This document shows, piece after piece, positions 36,087-44,786 of a stretch of 64,000 nt of DNA. The notes beneath the pieces are model-generated. The model saw nothing but the letters and a program-made list of their open reading frames with translations, did not search any database and was not told the DNA's origin. The position numbers and the translations under genes were made by a program. The stretch's first letter is position 1; each line of letters begins with the position of its first letter. Source of the stretch: Candidatus Woesearchaeota archaeon (GTDB lineage Archaea > Nanobdellota > Nanobdellia > Woesearchaeales > JABGUJ01); the NCBI GenBank assembly GCA_018646625.1, contig JABGUJ010000001.1, positions 69,534 to 133,533 of the forward strand, read 5' to 3'.

Positions 36087-36526
36087 ATAGCATCACATTC
36101 TCTGCAACAGGTCACGAAAATATTCTCGCAACACACGAGAGAAGCTTCGAATTTACAAAATCCAAAGAAATAAGTAAAGATGCAGATTGTATAATGGGCG
36201 TAAACTCAGACTACAAACTTGAAGAACTAGAATTTTTGAAAGATAAAGTTAAAGTTAAGATAACAATAGATGTTGAAAATTTAAAAGAAGAAATAATCGC
36301 ATACGGATCTCCTGAACTCACATTCTCAGATGAAGGATTCGTAGTAAGAATGACAAATGTCATCAACCCTAAAACAGGTGCAATATATGCAGATAAATCT
36401 TCCAAGACCATCAACAAAAAATTGATTGAAAAAATGAAACACAAAGAAACTAAAATGACAATCACAATTGAAGTAATAGAAAAATATGAGAAACTAGACT
36501 TTTACGAAGGATTAAGCATGTTCTAA
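36083..36526 (+). CDS. DUF371 family protein
   Basis: This 147-residue protein matches the archaeal DUF371 family: FSATGHENILATHERSFEFT then KEISKDADCIMGVN are close to family-standard. Its function is unknown. The ATG overlaps the kinase TGA by four bases, so it is read in the same message as the phosphorelay genes. Confidence 0.87.
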   Translation: MNSITFSATGHENILATHERSFEFTKSKEISKDADCIMGVNSDYKLEELEFLKDKVKVKITIDVENLKEEIIAYGSPELTFSDEGFVVRMTNVINPKTGAIYADKSSKTINKKLIEKMKHKETKMTITIEVIEKYEKLDFYEGLSMF

Positions 36527-36527
36527 G

Positions 36528-36998
36528 ATGGCAAGAAAACAAATAAGAAAAAAAGAAGTTAAAGAACTAAACGAAGAGTTAGAAAAAGAATATGATATAG
36601 AAGAAATAATAAACAAAAAAAGTAAAGTAGAACTTGAGAAAACAGACTCGGGAGAGTATATTATAGTTGAGAATGAAATAGATTTTTTCAAGATAAACAA
36701 CAAATGGATTCCAACATTAAGATTTACACTTAGAAAAAACATTCTAAAGAAAGTTACAGTTGACATGGGTGCAGTAAAATTTGTAACATCTGGTGCAGAT
36801 ATCATGCGGCCAGGAATAAAAGCTGTAGAAGAAGCAGAAAAAGAAGAAGCAGTAGTAATAATTGATGAAAAAAATCTAAAACCCCTGGCCATCGGCCAAC
36901 TATCATTTTCAAGCTCAGAACTTCTAAAAATGAACTCTGGAAAAGTCGTTAAAAATCTACATTTCGTAGGAGACAAGCTCTGGAACGGCCAAATATAA
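36528..36998 (+). CDS. PUA-domain protein, MCTS1-like
   Basis: This 156-residue protein has a pre-PUA N-terminal half and a C-terminal PUA domain with VTVDMGAVKFVTSGADIMRP followed by GI, nearly the family-standard RNA-binding motif. Eukaryotic relatives (MCTS1/Tma20, eIF2D) help recycle or start ribosomes; archaeal members are expected to bind tRNA or rRNA. It begins one base after the DUF371 stop. It sits at the end of the phosphorelay operon, so translation genes and signalling genes share a transcript. Confidence 0.85.
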   Translation: MARKQIRKKEVKELNEELEKEYDIEEIINKKSKVELEKTDSGEYIIVENEIDFFKINNKWIPTLRFTLRKNILKKVTVDMGAVKFVTSGADIMRPGIKAVEEAEKEEAVVIIDEKNLKPLAIGQLSFSSSELLKMNSGKVVKNLHFVGDKLWNGQI

Positions 36999-37060
36999 TC
37001 AGCACTCGAAAGTAGTGAAAACAGAAAGTATTATATAGTGTTAAGCTTCTGAAAAGAGGC

Positions 37061-38197
37061 ATGATGAGCCGTAGACACCTTCTAGATTCAGGTCTAAGAG
37101 ACAGACTAAGTGGAGAAGATAAACAACAAATTCTCGAAGCCAATGGTAATCCAAAATATTGGCTAGAATTCATAGTTCTATACCTAAAACAAAGTCCGAC
37201 AGACAAAGAAGTTGTAGACACCTATGGAAAAGAAAGCATCAAAGCATATAGACTCGCAGAAAAAACATTTGCAAACTGTCACAGAGGATGCGGTAACCCA
37301 ACCATCGCGCACACTCAAGATACCGCATACCGATTAAGATTATCCATCGGTCAAGATCAAAGATATATGCAAGCAGCATTATTGCATGATGTCGTTGAAG
37401 ATAAATCAAAAAGTTTTCAAGATCTTGAAAGAGGATTAGAATATATTGTTGAAGAGTTTGGAGAAGATACAGCAAGAGATGTTGATATGTTAACAAACAC
37501 ATTCTCGGTTCTTGCAAAAGGAATTGAAAAAAGAACAGATCTAGAACACGAAAGAAATGCTATGACCGTCAAAAGAGTTATTCACGATACTCTAGACAGA
37601 ATGGAAGAAGAAACAAAAGAACAAGGAATATACGGAAAGTATCAAAATTATTTTAATCAATTCCGACAAATGATTAGAGAAACAAAAGCCGAAGAATGGA
37701 CAATGCTAAAACAACGCTTCGAAACATTTACTCTCTACGACTTCTTGAAGTTCAGATCTTATGATCTATACTTAGAAGAAATAAAAAGAGAAACCATAGA
37801 AAGAGCAGAGAAAGGCGACGAATACTACGCAGTTCCACTTTTAGTAAAATTATCAGATAGTATTGATAATATCCGAACTACTTCACCTCTAGATCGAAGA
37901 AGAATGGATAAACTTATTGTAAAGACAGAATCAAGAATAAAATTAACAGGGGAAATTGTTGAAGAACTAAAATCTAAGGGTCATGAAAACACAGAATTAG
38001 AAAACAGATGCAAACAGTTAAAAGCAGAATACGTACATTTCTTAAAACAATCAATCAATGTCAGCTCAGCTCTTCCAGACAGTAGATGGCAAACACTAAG
38101 AACACACATCAAAAAACAGTACGGACACGCATTAAAAACATATTATCAAGGAAAACTCCCACCCATACCAGAAGAAGATCTTTCTGCAGGACTTTAA
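37061..38197 (+). CDS. HD-domain protein resembling RelA/SpoT hydrolase
   Basis: This 378-residue protein has the motifs of the (p)ppGpp hydrolase HD domain. H84 is in IAHTQDTAYRLR, ALLHDVVEDK contains H109, D110 and the ED pair typical of RelA/SpoT, and LVKLSDSIDNIRTT matches the KLADRLHNMRT signature. A long helical insert (about 115-265) separates them. In RelA/SpoT and MESH1 enzymes this domain removes pyrophosphate from ppGpp with Mn. Archaea generally lack ppGpp, so the natural substrate is open. A TATTATAT box at 37029-37036 gives a near-leaderless start. The partner gene follows 9 bases later. Confidence 0.83.
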   Translation: MMSRRHLLDSGLRDRLSGEDKQQILEANGNPKYWLEFIVLYLKQSPTDKEVVDTYGKESIKAYRLAEKTFANCHRGCGNPTIAHTQDTAYRLRLSIGQDQRYMQAALLHDVVEDKSKSFQDLERGLEYIVEEFGEDTARDVDMLTNTFSVLAKGIEKRTDLEHERNAMTVKRVIHDTLDRMEEETKEQGIYGKYQNYFNQFRQMIRETKAEEWTMLKQRFETFTLYDFLKFRSYDLYLEEIKRETIERAEKGDEYYAVPLLVKLSDSIDNIRTTSPLDRRRMDKLIVKTESRIKLTGEIVEELKSKGHENTELENRCKQLKAEYVHFLKQSINVSSALPDSRWQTLRTHIKKQYGHALKTYYQGKLPPIPEEDLSAGL

Positions 38198-38206
38198 TTA
38201 AAGAAA

Positions 38207-39976
38207 ATGAGCGGATTAGACGCATTAGTGGATACAGAACTTAAGCAGTTTGTAGAAAGCTGCGCAGTAGCATTAAGATACTTGGTAGAAGATTCTCCAG
38301 TCCCACAAAGAGTTGAAAATGTGATTAAGAAGAGATATCCTTTTGTTGGCGAGAAGATAGGACTAGAAGCAGAACACGGAGAATCAATAGTGCGCCAATT
38401 ATTTGACAATATTAGAATGATTTATGCGTTTGATAAAAGTCATACAATAGATGTACTAAATCACAGAACAGAAACTGAAACAAGAGTGTGGCAGTTCAGA
38501 GATAGAAGCAATATTTGGAGAGCATACTCAGGCCACAAGGCAGAGAAAAGTCTTTTAGAAAAGATTGCTAAATGGACACAAGGAAGAAATATCGAACATT
38601 CTAGAATGAGAATCATTATTAAGAACTCAGCAAGTCCTCCAACTCCGCCGGTAATAAAACTCCCTCACAAAGGTGGAGAACAGAGGAAAGGATCTCAAAA
38701 AACAAAAGAAGACAGCGCCTGGCGAACCTATAAAGCAGCATACGAACAAGCTAACATTGTGGAAGCCAGAAGATTAGCTGACTGGATCTCAAGCCCAGCA
38801 CGACCGTGGGAAGTCATCGCACCATTCCCTCAACACAGACTATGGATAGACTCAGATAGAACATACAGCGTAAAACATAGAAGTCAAATTATTAGTGATG
38901 GAGATCCAGAAAGTCTATACGAGCCAATAGATACATCGCTATATAGATTTGAAAAAGTTGAAGGCGCAATAGCATTCATGAACAACATTCGAAGAAAAGA
39001 AGATGACCGAATTACCGACGACATCAGAACCCAAGTAAGAAAAGCAATAAGTAAACAAAATCCATATGCAAGACTGGATGATTTAGTTATATACCAAGAT
39101 GGAGACAAATTCTGTGTTGCAGCAAGAAATCTAGACACCATAGTTGATATTGAAACAGAAGTTGACATAATGGAAGAAGAACTATTCTACTCAGAATATA
39201 AAACAGCAATCACCAATCTATTCGGAAGCATCGCATCTAAAAAGAAAAGTAGAGTTAGTGTGTGGGATGACAAAACCCAAGCCGTAAGATATTTTGAAGA
39301 ATTAGAATCAGAAATGAGAGAGAAAATAGAAAAATTGAATCAACCGGGAAGAACAGTTATAAGAGTTTACAAAGTTAAAATAGTTACAGCAGATGATGAT
39401 TGTTTTATAGTAAGATACAACGGAACAACAAAATTATATGCCAGAATTGGAAACACCATAATTGAAGACACAGCAACTTCTGAGCGAAGATTAGGAGAAA
39501 TAAAAACAAATATAAAAAAATTATATGCAAAAAAAACACCTAAAGCAAGAGAAAAGTTAACATACCAATTATTCGAAAGAGCACATCACCCTAACAGGGA
39601 TTATTTAGACGAAATCAAGTTAAGATTCGAAGATCTACCTCGCGGATGGGGAGTAATGGATAGAACAGTCGATCAAGAAGCACACAACAGATTCGACCTT
39701 ACAGTCGACGGAACAGCAGGCTCAGTAAGATATGAAGATATGAGCTTACATCCAAAGAAAAGAAAAAAAGGGTCACCATTTGACTCTCAAATCAATATTG
39801 ATGTAGTTTTCAGAGGAAAAAAAGTAGAAATACAACTTCGAACCCCTGAATGGCATTATCAGTGTGAAGATGGAAAATATGCACACAACGCATACAAAAC
39901 AGAGGGGCCATCACCAGAAAACACACGAGCAGAACTACTCCTAAATTATTTAGGACAATTACACTTAACTGATTAA
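38207..39976 (+). CDS. RelA/SpoT synthetase-like protein, partner of HD gene
   Basis: This 589-residue protein has, near its C-terminus (about 515-575), SLHPKKRKKG, VVFRGKKVEIQLRTPEWHY, and CEDGKYAHNAYK, matching the second half of the RelA/SpoT nucleotidyltransferase: YxSLH, VEIQIRT (with the catalytic Glu) and AAHWxYK. I cannot see the first-half ATP-binding motifs (RxKS, Dxx-GxRI) in the sequence upstream, so it may be divergent or inactive. Residues 1-450 are unfamiliar, soluble and charged. It directly follows the HD gene, echoing the HD-SYN order of a fused RSH. Function as a nucleotide alarmone enzyme is inferred. Confidence 0.7.
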   Translation: MSGLDALVDTELKQFVESCAVALRYLVEDSPVPQRVENVIKKRYPFVGEKIGLEAEHGESIVRQLFDNIRMIYAFDKSHTIDVLNHRTETETRVWQFRDRSNIWRAYSGHKAEKSLLEKIAKWTQGRNIEHSRMRIIIKNSASPPTPPVIKLPHKGGEQRKGSQKTKEDSAWRTYKAAYEQANIVEARRLADWISSPARPWEVIAPFPQHRLWIDSDRTYSVKHRSQIISDGDPESLYEPIDTSLYRFEKVEGAIAFMNNIRRKEDDRITDDIRTQVRKAISKQNPYARLDDLVIYQDGDKFCVAARNLDTIVDIETEVDIMEEELFYSEYKTAITNLFGSIASKKKSRVSVWDDKTQAVRYFEELESEMREKIEKLNQPGRTVIRVYKVKIVTADDDCFIVRYNGTTKLYARIGNTIIEDTATSERRLGEIKTNIKKLYAKKTPKAREKLTYQLFERAHHPNRDYLDEIKLRFEDLPRGWGVMDRTVDQEAHNRFDLTVDGTAGSVRYEDMSLHPKKRKKGSPFDSQINIDVVFRGKKVEIQLRTPEWHYQCEDGKYAHNAYKTEGPSPENTRAELLLNYLGQLHLTD

Positions 39977-40431
39977 TCAGCACAAAGAATTCTTCGAGTT
40001 TTAGGAACCTGATTTAACAAAACCCCTTTAGAATAAATAGCAGTACCGGCATAATCTCTTCCCGACTTCACAATCAGCGATCCAGAACCATCAACCCGTT
40101 CTTTAGGTAATTTAAGATCTTGACCTTTCAACCAATCCCTTAATTCTTCAAAACTTAACTCAACAATATTCTTCTTTGCCAAAGGACCAACTAACATACT
40201 ACCCTCCATGCTCAAAACAAAATCTTTGTCTAATAAAGTTCCAAAGAAAAGACCCATAGAATTAATTCTAAGATTTTCAAAATCAATCTTATCCAAATCC
40301 CTAGTGATCATATAAACTCTTTCTCCAGAAATCAAAAACGCGTTTTCAGTAGTATAATCACAACCCCACTTCCTATTTACAGAAGCCAAGATCTCTTTCT
40401 TTTTTTTATTGTTCAGTATCTTAAAATTCAT
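39973..40431 (-). CDS. Nip7-like PUA-domain protein
   Basis: This 152-residue protein resembles Nip7, a ribosome biogenesis factor. ERVYMITRDLDKI, SMGLFFGTLL and the PUA end LIVKSGRDYAGTAIYSKGVL follow the Nip7 order, and the C-terminus is KTRRI-like. Archaeal Nip7 binds RNA through its PUA domain. It converges with the RelA/SpoT-like gene, sharing the TTAA at 39973-39976 in their stop codons. Confidence 0.75.
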   Translation of the reverse strand: MNFKILNNKKKKEILASVNRKWGCDYTTENAFLISGERVYMITRDLDKIDFENLRINSMGLFFGTLLDKDFVLSMEGSMLVGPLAKKNIVELSFEELRDWLKGQDLKLPKERVDGSGSLIVKSGRDYAGTAIYSKGVLLNQVPKTRRILCAD

Positions 40432-40515
40432 CTATAACCACAATAACACCTCTCAATTATAAATATTATGATCTTAAAAGAAACGTTTTTAAAGGTCTTA
40501 AAAGACAGAATAACT

Positions 40516-41595
40516 ATGATTTTCGAATACGAGATCTACAAAAGTCCTTGGTTCTATTTCATACTCACTCTATTCATAGGCTTTATTGGCTGGCATTATC
40601 AAATTTCACTACTAGCACACCCATTCTGGTTTATTGCAGGAGTGATTATATTAGTAAAAACAGGAGATATTCTTATCGACGGTGCAACTAAACTAGCCAG
40701 ACATTACAGAGTTTCGCCTATGATTGTAGGATTAACAGTCGTAGCGTTCGGAACATCTTTACCTGAATTAATTGTCAGCTTTCTGGCAGCATTGAACGGT
40801 AACACAGGCATATCATTAGGTAACGTGATTGGAAGCAACGTTGCAAACATTGGATTAATCATAGGAATATCAGCATTGATCCTGCCACTAACTGTTAGCT
40901 TAACAACAATAAAGAAAGAAGCACCAATTCTAATCGCGGCCTGCTTTGCAGCATATTTTCTAGCATTTAATGTAATATTCGATCAATCTGGTGCAACCAA
41001 CGTCATTGGTAGAGTTGACGGAGTCATACTAATTGCAGGATTTATCGCATTCATGATCTACATAATCAGAACTGCACAAAAGCAAAGAACACAAAAAGCC
41101 GAAGCACAGTTTGAGAAAGAATTCAAAGGAGAAAGAGAGAAAACTTGGAAATTCTATGTATCAATACTCCTAGGACTTATTGGCTTAAGCATAGGAGCAA
41201 AATTAATTGTATTCTCAGGCAGCGAAATGGCAAGATCGCTAGGAGTTAGTGAAGTAGTAATAGGGATAACAATGATCGCTGTAGGAACATCATTACCAGA
41301 TCTAACTGCAGGAGTCATTGCTGCAAGAAAAAAAGAAGCAGACATTGCAATTGGAACCGTTGTCGGAAGCAATATTTTCTTGTTATTATGCGTACTAGGA
41401 ATGTCAGCTCTCGCCAAACCAATAGAAATTGCCACAAACATTCTAAGAATAGATTTCTTAGTCGTAATAGGATTTAGCGTATTCTTATATGTAATGATGA
41501 GCAACGATCATAAAATAGATAAAAAAGAAGGAATCATGTTGCTAGTTGCCTACGCCGCATACATAATCTACGTATTATTAACAACATTCATTTAA
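40516..41595 (+). CDS. CaCA-family sodium/calcium exchanger
   Basis: This membrane protein of about 359 residues has two inverted alpha repeats: FGTSLPELIVSF with GNVIGSNVAN, and VGTSLPDLTAGV with GTVVGSNIFL. These are the cation-binding motifs of the CaCA family, including YrbG and the archaeal NCX_Mj exchanger. About ten spans are present. It would expel Ca2+ in exchange for Na+ or H+. I use the ATG at 40516, since a TTTTTAAAG box at 40485-40493 is about 26 bp upstream; the frame extends to 40468, which would place the start upstream of that promoter. Confidence 0.9.
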   Translation: MIFEYEIYKSPWFYFILTLFIGFIGWHYQISLLAHPFWFIAGVIILVKTGDILIDGATKLARHYRVSPMIVGLTVVAFGTSLPELIVSFLAALNGNTGISLGNVIGSNVANIGLIIGISALILPLTVSLTTIKKEAPILIAACFAAYFLAFNVIFDQSGATNVIGRVDGVILIAGFIAFMIYIIRTAQKQRTQKAEAQFEKEFKGEREKTWKFYVSILLGLIGLSIGAKLIVFSGSEMARSLGVSEVVIGITMIAVGTSLPDLTAGVIAARKKEADIAIGTVVGSNIFLLLCVLGMSALAKPIEIATNILRIDFLVVIGFSVFLYVMMSNDHKIDKKEGIMLLVAYAAYIIYVLLTTFI

Positions 41596-42782
41596 GCAAA
41601 TTTACCAACTTTTTTGTTTCTATGTTTTCTTGCCTTAACAAAGATCGGAGTACCAACAACCAAAACAAGAACAATAGGTATGACAATCATCCAACCACCG
41701 TACAAACAAAATCTAAAAAATTTTGCAAACCAAGAGGCATTATGACCTAAAGCCATAGATGTGGATTCAATTGAGTTAATATCCTTAGATAAAACATACG
41801 CATAATCCTTTGTTTTACCAGAAGGCAAATTAGAAAAATCCCACATAACAACAGGATCGGCCTCTAGAATTTTTGGCCCCATAACAAAATAAACATCAGA
41901 ACTGTCTTCCGCCCAAGTTTTAGGTATAACCTCAACAACATTTAAGTTATTCATGCCGCCACGAGAGAACACACTAACCATTACCTTAGTTAGAATCATT
42001 TCTTTATTATTATCTGGATTTGTTATTCTGAATTTCTTATAAGATTTTTTAACAATTGGTTTATCAAACTTAGCATAATTTTTCTCAAGTTCTGGAATCA
42101 GACCACCTACCATATTAAATATGTCTGCAGCCTGGCTTGTACTTATCTCAAACTCTTCGGACTCTTTAACTCCAATTTCTTCAAGAACATAATTTTCGTT
42201 ATCAATATCATCATCCGTCAAACCAATAGACGCCAAGTCAATTCCTTTAAGATCACGAGGAATGATTTCCTTATTCAATCGCTTAATCTTTGGAGTCTGA
42301 AACTTATTTATTAGCTCATAAGTTAGTCCTTCAGACAACCAACTGGTTGCGATTCCAAAAAGTGAAGAAGAAAGACTATTACTCTTCACTTCAACAGCCA
42401 AATCATGAGTAAATTCTTTTTGTTCACCATCATTATCATACGTTACTGTAATCATAATATCATAATCCCCTGCAGGCATCGTATCATGAATATAGACATA
42501 CCTGTCATCAGAATGAGATGATTCATAAACAGTAGTTGAGTCAAACAAATGCAACTGATCCTTCATAAAAGCACAAATTGCCTCATTAGTACACTCTAAA
42601 TCAACATCAATCAACCTAACTCCCGCTTCAACAATATATGTGATTTTTATGTTCTTACCTGGATAAATATCCAAGTACTTACCAAGAGGTTTATCATCAA
42701 TCGTCATATCAAAATCTGCAGCATAAACCGCACTAACTAAAACCAACAACATCAGAACTAAACACACTAACCTCTTTTTCAT
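41592..42782 (-). CDS. Secreted/membrane protein, signal peptide and C-terminal span
   Basis: This 396-residue protein has a signal peptide (MKKRLVCLVLMLLVLVSAVY, mature near AADFDM), a large exported part with an Ig-like N-terminal half (YPGKNIKITYIVEAGV; DTMPAGDYDIMITVTYDNDG), a second part around 210-340 with VVEVIPKTWAEDSSD, and a C-terminal span with a short basic tail (KARKHRNKKVGKFA). I do not recognise a family. The GAGGTGATT site is good. It converges with the exchanger gene, sharing four bases of stop codons. Confidence 0.8.
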   Translation of the reverse strand: MKKRLVCLVLMLLVLVSAVYAADFDMTIDDKPLGKYLDIYPGKNIKITYIVEAGVRLIDVDLECTNEAICAFMKDQLHLFDSTTVYESSHSDDRYVYIHDTMPAGDYDIMITVTYDNDGEQKEFTHDLAVEVKSNSLSSSLFGIATSWLSEGLTYELINKFQTPKIKRLNKEIIPRDLKGIDLASIGLTDDDIDNENYVLEEIGVKESEEFEISTSQAADIFNMVGGLIPELEKNYAKFDKPIVKKSYKKFRITNPDNNKEMILTKVMVSVFSRGGMNNLNVVEVIPKTWAEDSSDVYFVMGPKILEADPVVMWDFSNLPSGKTKDYAYVLSKDINSIESTSMALGHNASWFAKFFRFCLYGGWMIVIPIVLVLVVGTPIFVKARKHRNKKVGKFA

Positions 42783-42805
42783 GTAATCACCTCAAAATTA
42801 ATTAA

Positions 42806-44590
42806 CTATACGCCCCAAACAGGGTATCGTTCTCTCATCATGCTAGCAACTTCTTTGATAGCCGACTTTTCATCAGGAGTAAGATAATCTTTCAACTCTT
42901 TTAATTTTCTAAAATCTTCTTCAGGAACGGCCGCATACAAAATATCGCCTTCATCAACTTGCCTACCTAAAGTTACACCTTCAATCGCAAATGCAGCCTG
43001 CTTCCCCTTTTCCACTGAAGAAACATTTTCTTTCTCTAGTTGTATACTTCTTAGTTTACCAACTTCAACACCATTTTTCATAACAGGAGATCCAGTTCTA
43101 GCAGTTCCAGCCAAAACTTCGCATCCAATCACTGCCGGATTACTTTGTCTAAAAACATAGCCCTCCATCAATTGGAACTTAAATGGCCTAATCAAAACAT
43201 CTAGTTTTTTACCTTCTTGTCTCTTCTTCTCTTCCGTTTGCCATTCCTTCAATTTATCAAGAAGTTCATAAATAATCATGCTAAAAATTGTCTTTACTTT
43301 ACCCGGCTCTACACCAGCATCCATACAAACATTAAATCCCAATATAACTGCACTAAAAGGATCTTTTTCATACACACTTTCCGCTTCAGAAATATCTTTT
43401 TTAGAAATATGACCAACACTGGCTTTTCGTATTTTATAACCTGCTTCTCTTAACAAAACAGTCAGCGCCTCTAAACTACCCAACGTGTCGGCTTTTATAA
43501 TTATACCATCATCATCTGTTTCAACAATAACTTCATCAACTTCTTTTTGAATTTCTTTTTTCAATGCAACGACTTCATCTTTAGAACAAGAACGCACAGG
43601 CATACCAGCCACAACACCATCTAAACCTGGCGCTGCAATCTTAACACCCATTGCCGCAACAATAGACTTTACCGATTTAAATTTGGCTTTCTTATCCCTC
43701 ATCTCCGCTAAAGGATCTGGTTCAAACAAAGCTCTAACTTTAGTGACTATTGGTTCATTCATTCCGCCAATCACAATAGTATCATTAACATTCAAAGTTC
43801 CATCATAAATAATAACATCTAAACTCGTACCTATTCCTCGTTCATCTTTAACTTCAAGAATAGTACCTTTAGCACACCCATCAGCATTCAGAGCAAGATT
43901 CTTTTCCAAGAATTTCTGAGCCAACCCTGTTAGCATAGTAAGCAACTCAGGAATCCCTTCACCTGTCTTTGCACTACAAGGAACAATCGCAACCTGCGTT
44001 GTAAAGTCATCAACCCTATCAAATCTTTCAGCATTCAAAGCAAACTTTTCATGCATAGTACCTACTAACTCATACATTTTAGTTTCAAACGCTGTTTGAA
44101 CTTCAGGTGTTTGCTTAGCAAAGTTTGCCAGAACCGATCCTTCATTTGATCTCCAATTACCAATAGTATCAATTTTATTTGCTGCAATTATAAACGGAGT
44201 TTTGTAAGTTTTTAGAATTTCAACAGCTTCAATTGTTTGAGGCATAAAACCTTCTGTAAGATCCACAACCAAAACAGCGATATCAGCCAAACTGCCTCCC
44301 CGTTTTCTTAAGTTAGTAAACGCAGCATGACCTGGAGTATCAATAAATAGCAAACCAGGAATTGTAAAGTTAATTTTCATCGCATCAAGCAACCTACCAC
44401 ATTTTTTCTTCACAACATCCAATGGAATAATAGATGCGCCAATAGATTGAGTTATTCCTCCAGCTTCTGAAGCAATTATTTTAGAATCTCTTATAGAATC
44501 AAGAACACTGGACTTACCATGATCTACGTGACCCACAACAGTACAAACAGGGCTTCTTACTGCTTGATTTACACCATCCTGCTTCGTCAT
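42806..44590 (-). CDS. infB: Translation initiation factor IF-2 (aIF5B)
   Basis: This 594-residue GTPase has G1 GHVDHGKSSVLD, the G3 motif DTPGHAAF and G4 NKID, with the domain order and length of archaeal aIF5B (about 600 residues). It lacks the long N-terminal extension of bacterial IF2. It promotes ribosomal subunit joining. GGTGAGTG precedes the ATG, and an ATTTAAATA box at about 44623-44631 predicts a start close to it. The secreted-protein gene at 41592-42782 follows 23 bases downstream. Confidence 0.95.
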   Translation of the reverse strand: MTKQDGVNQAVRSPVCTVVGHVDHGKSSVLDSIRDSKIIASEAGGITQSIGASIIPLDVVKKKCGRLLDAMKINFTIPGLLFIDTPGHAAFTNLRKRGGSLADIAVLVVDLTEGFMPQTIEAVEILKTYKTPFIIAANKIDTIGNWRSNEGSVLANFAKQTPEVQTAFETKMYELVGTMHEKFALNAERFDRVDDFTTQVAIVPCSAKTGEGIPELLTMLTGLAQKFLEKNLALNADGCAKGTILEVKDERGIGTSLDVIIYDGTLNVNDTIVIGGMNEPIVTKVRALFEPDPLAEMRDKKAKFKSVKSIVAAMGVKIAAPGLDGVVAGMPVRSCSKDEVVALKKEIQKEVDEVIVETDDDGIIIKADTLGSLEALTVLLREAGYKIRKASVGHISKKDISEAESVYEKDPFSAVILGFNVCMDAGVEPGKVKTIFSMIIYELLDKLKEWQTEEKKRQEGKKLDVLIRPFKFQLMEGYVFRQSNPAVIGCEVLAGTARTGSPVMKNGVEVGKLRSIQLEKENVSSVEKGKQAAFAIEGVTLGRQVDEGDILYAAVPEEDFRKLKELKDYLTPDEKSAIKEVASMMRERYPVWGV

Positions 44591-44696
44591 GTTGAATCAC
44601 TCACCATCTGAACTTTGTATCATTTAAATATGTTGGCATTGGCCTTCCCGGGTTATACCCCATAAATAAAGGCACCAGAGAGGTTGAAACAAGAAT

Positions 44697-44708
44697 TACT
44701 GCGCAGTA
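44697..44708. promoter_or_regulatory. TACTGCGCAGTA palindrome upstream of beta-helix gene
   Basis: A perfect 12-bp palindrome whose core ACTGCGCAGT also occurs at 55502-55511. In both copies it is followed by an A-rich stretch ending AGAAAG and then a TATA box, here TTTATATA at 44725-44732, with the box centre about 21 bp from the core. The shared sequence and spacing suggest a common transcription factor. Confidence 0.65.
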
Positions 44709-44786
44709 GTTATAAAAAGAAAGCTTTATATATGATATCTGGATAAAACACAATATCTCTCGAGGTGATTGATACGGGGGATACAA

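Noticed and set aside
36512-36976. Minus-strand ORF of 154 codons opposite the PUA gene
   Set aside because: It is antisense to a well-supported gene, has a Ser/Phe-rich composition typical of a shadow frame and has no ribosome-binding site.
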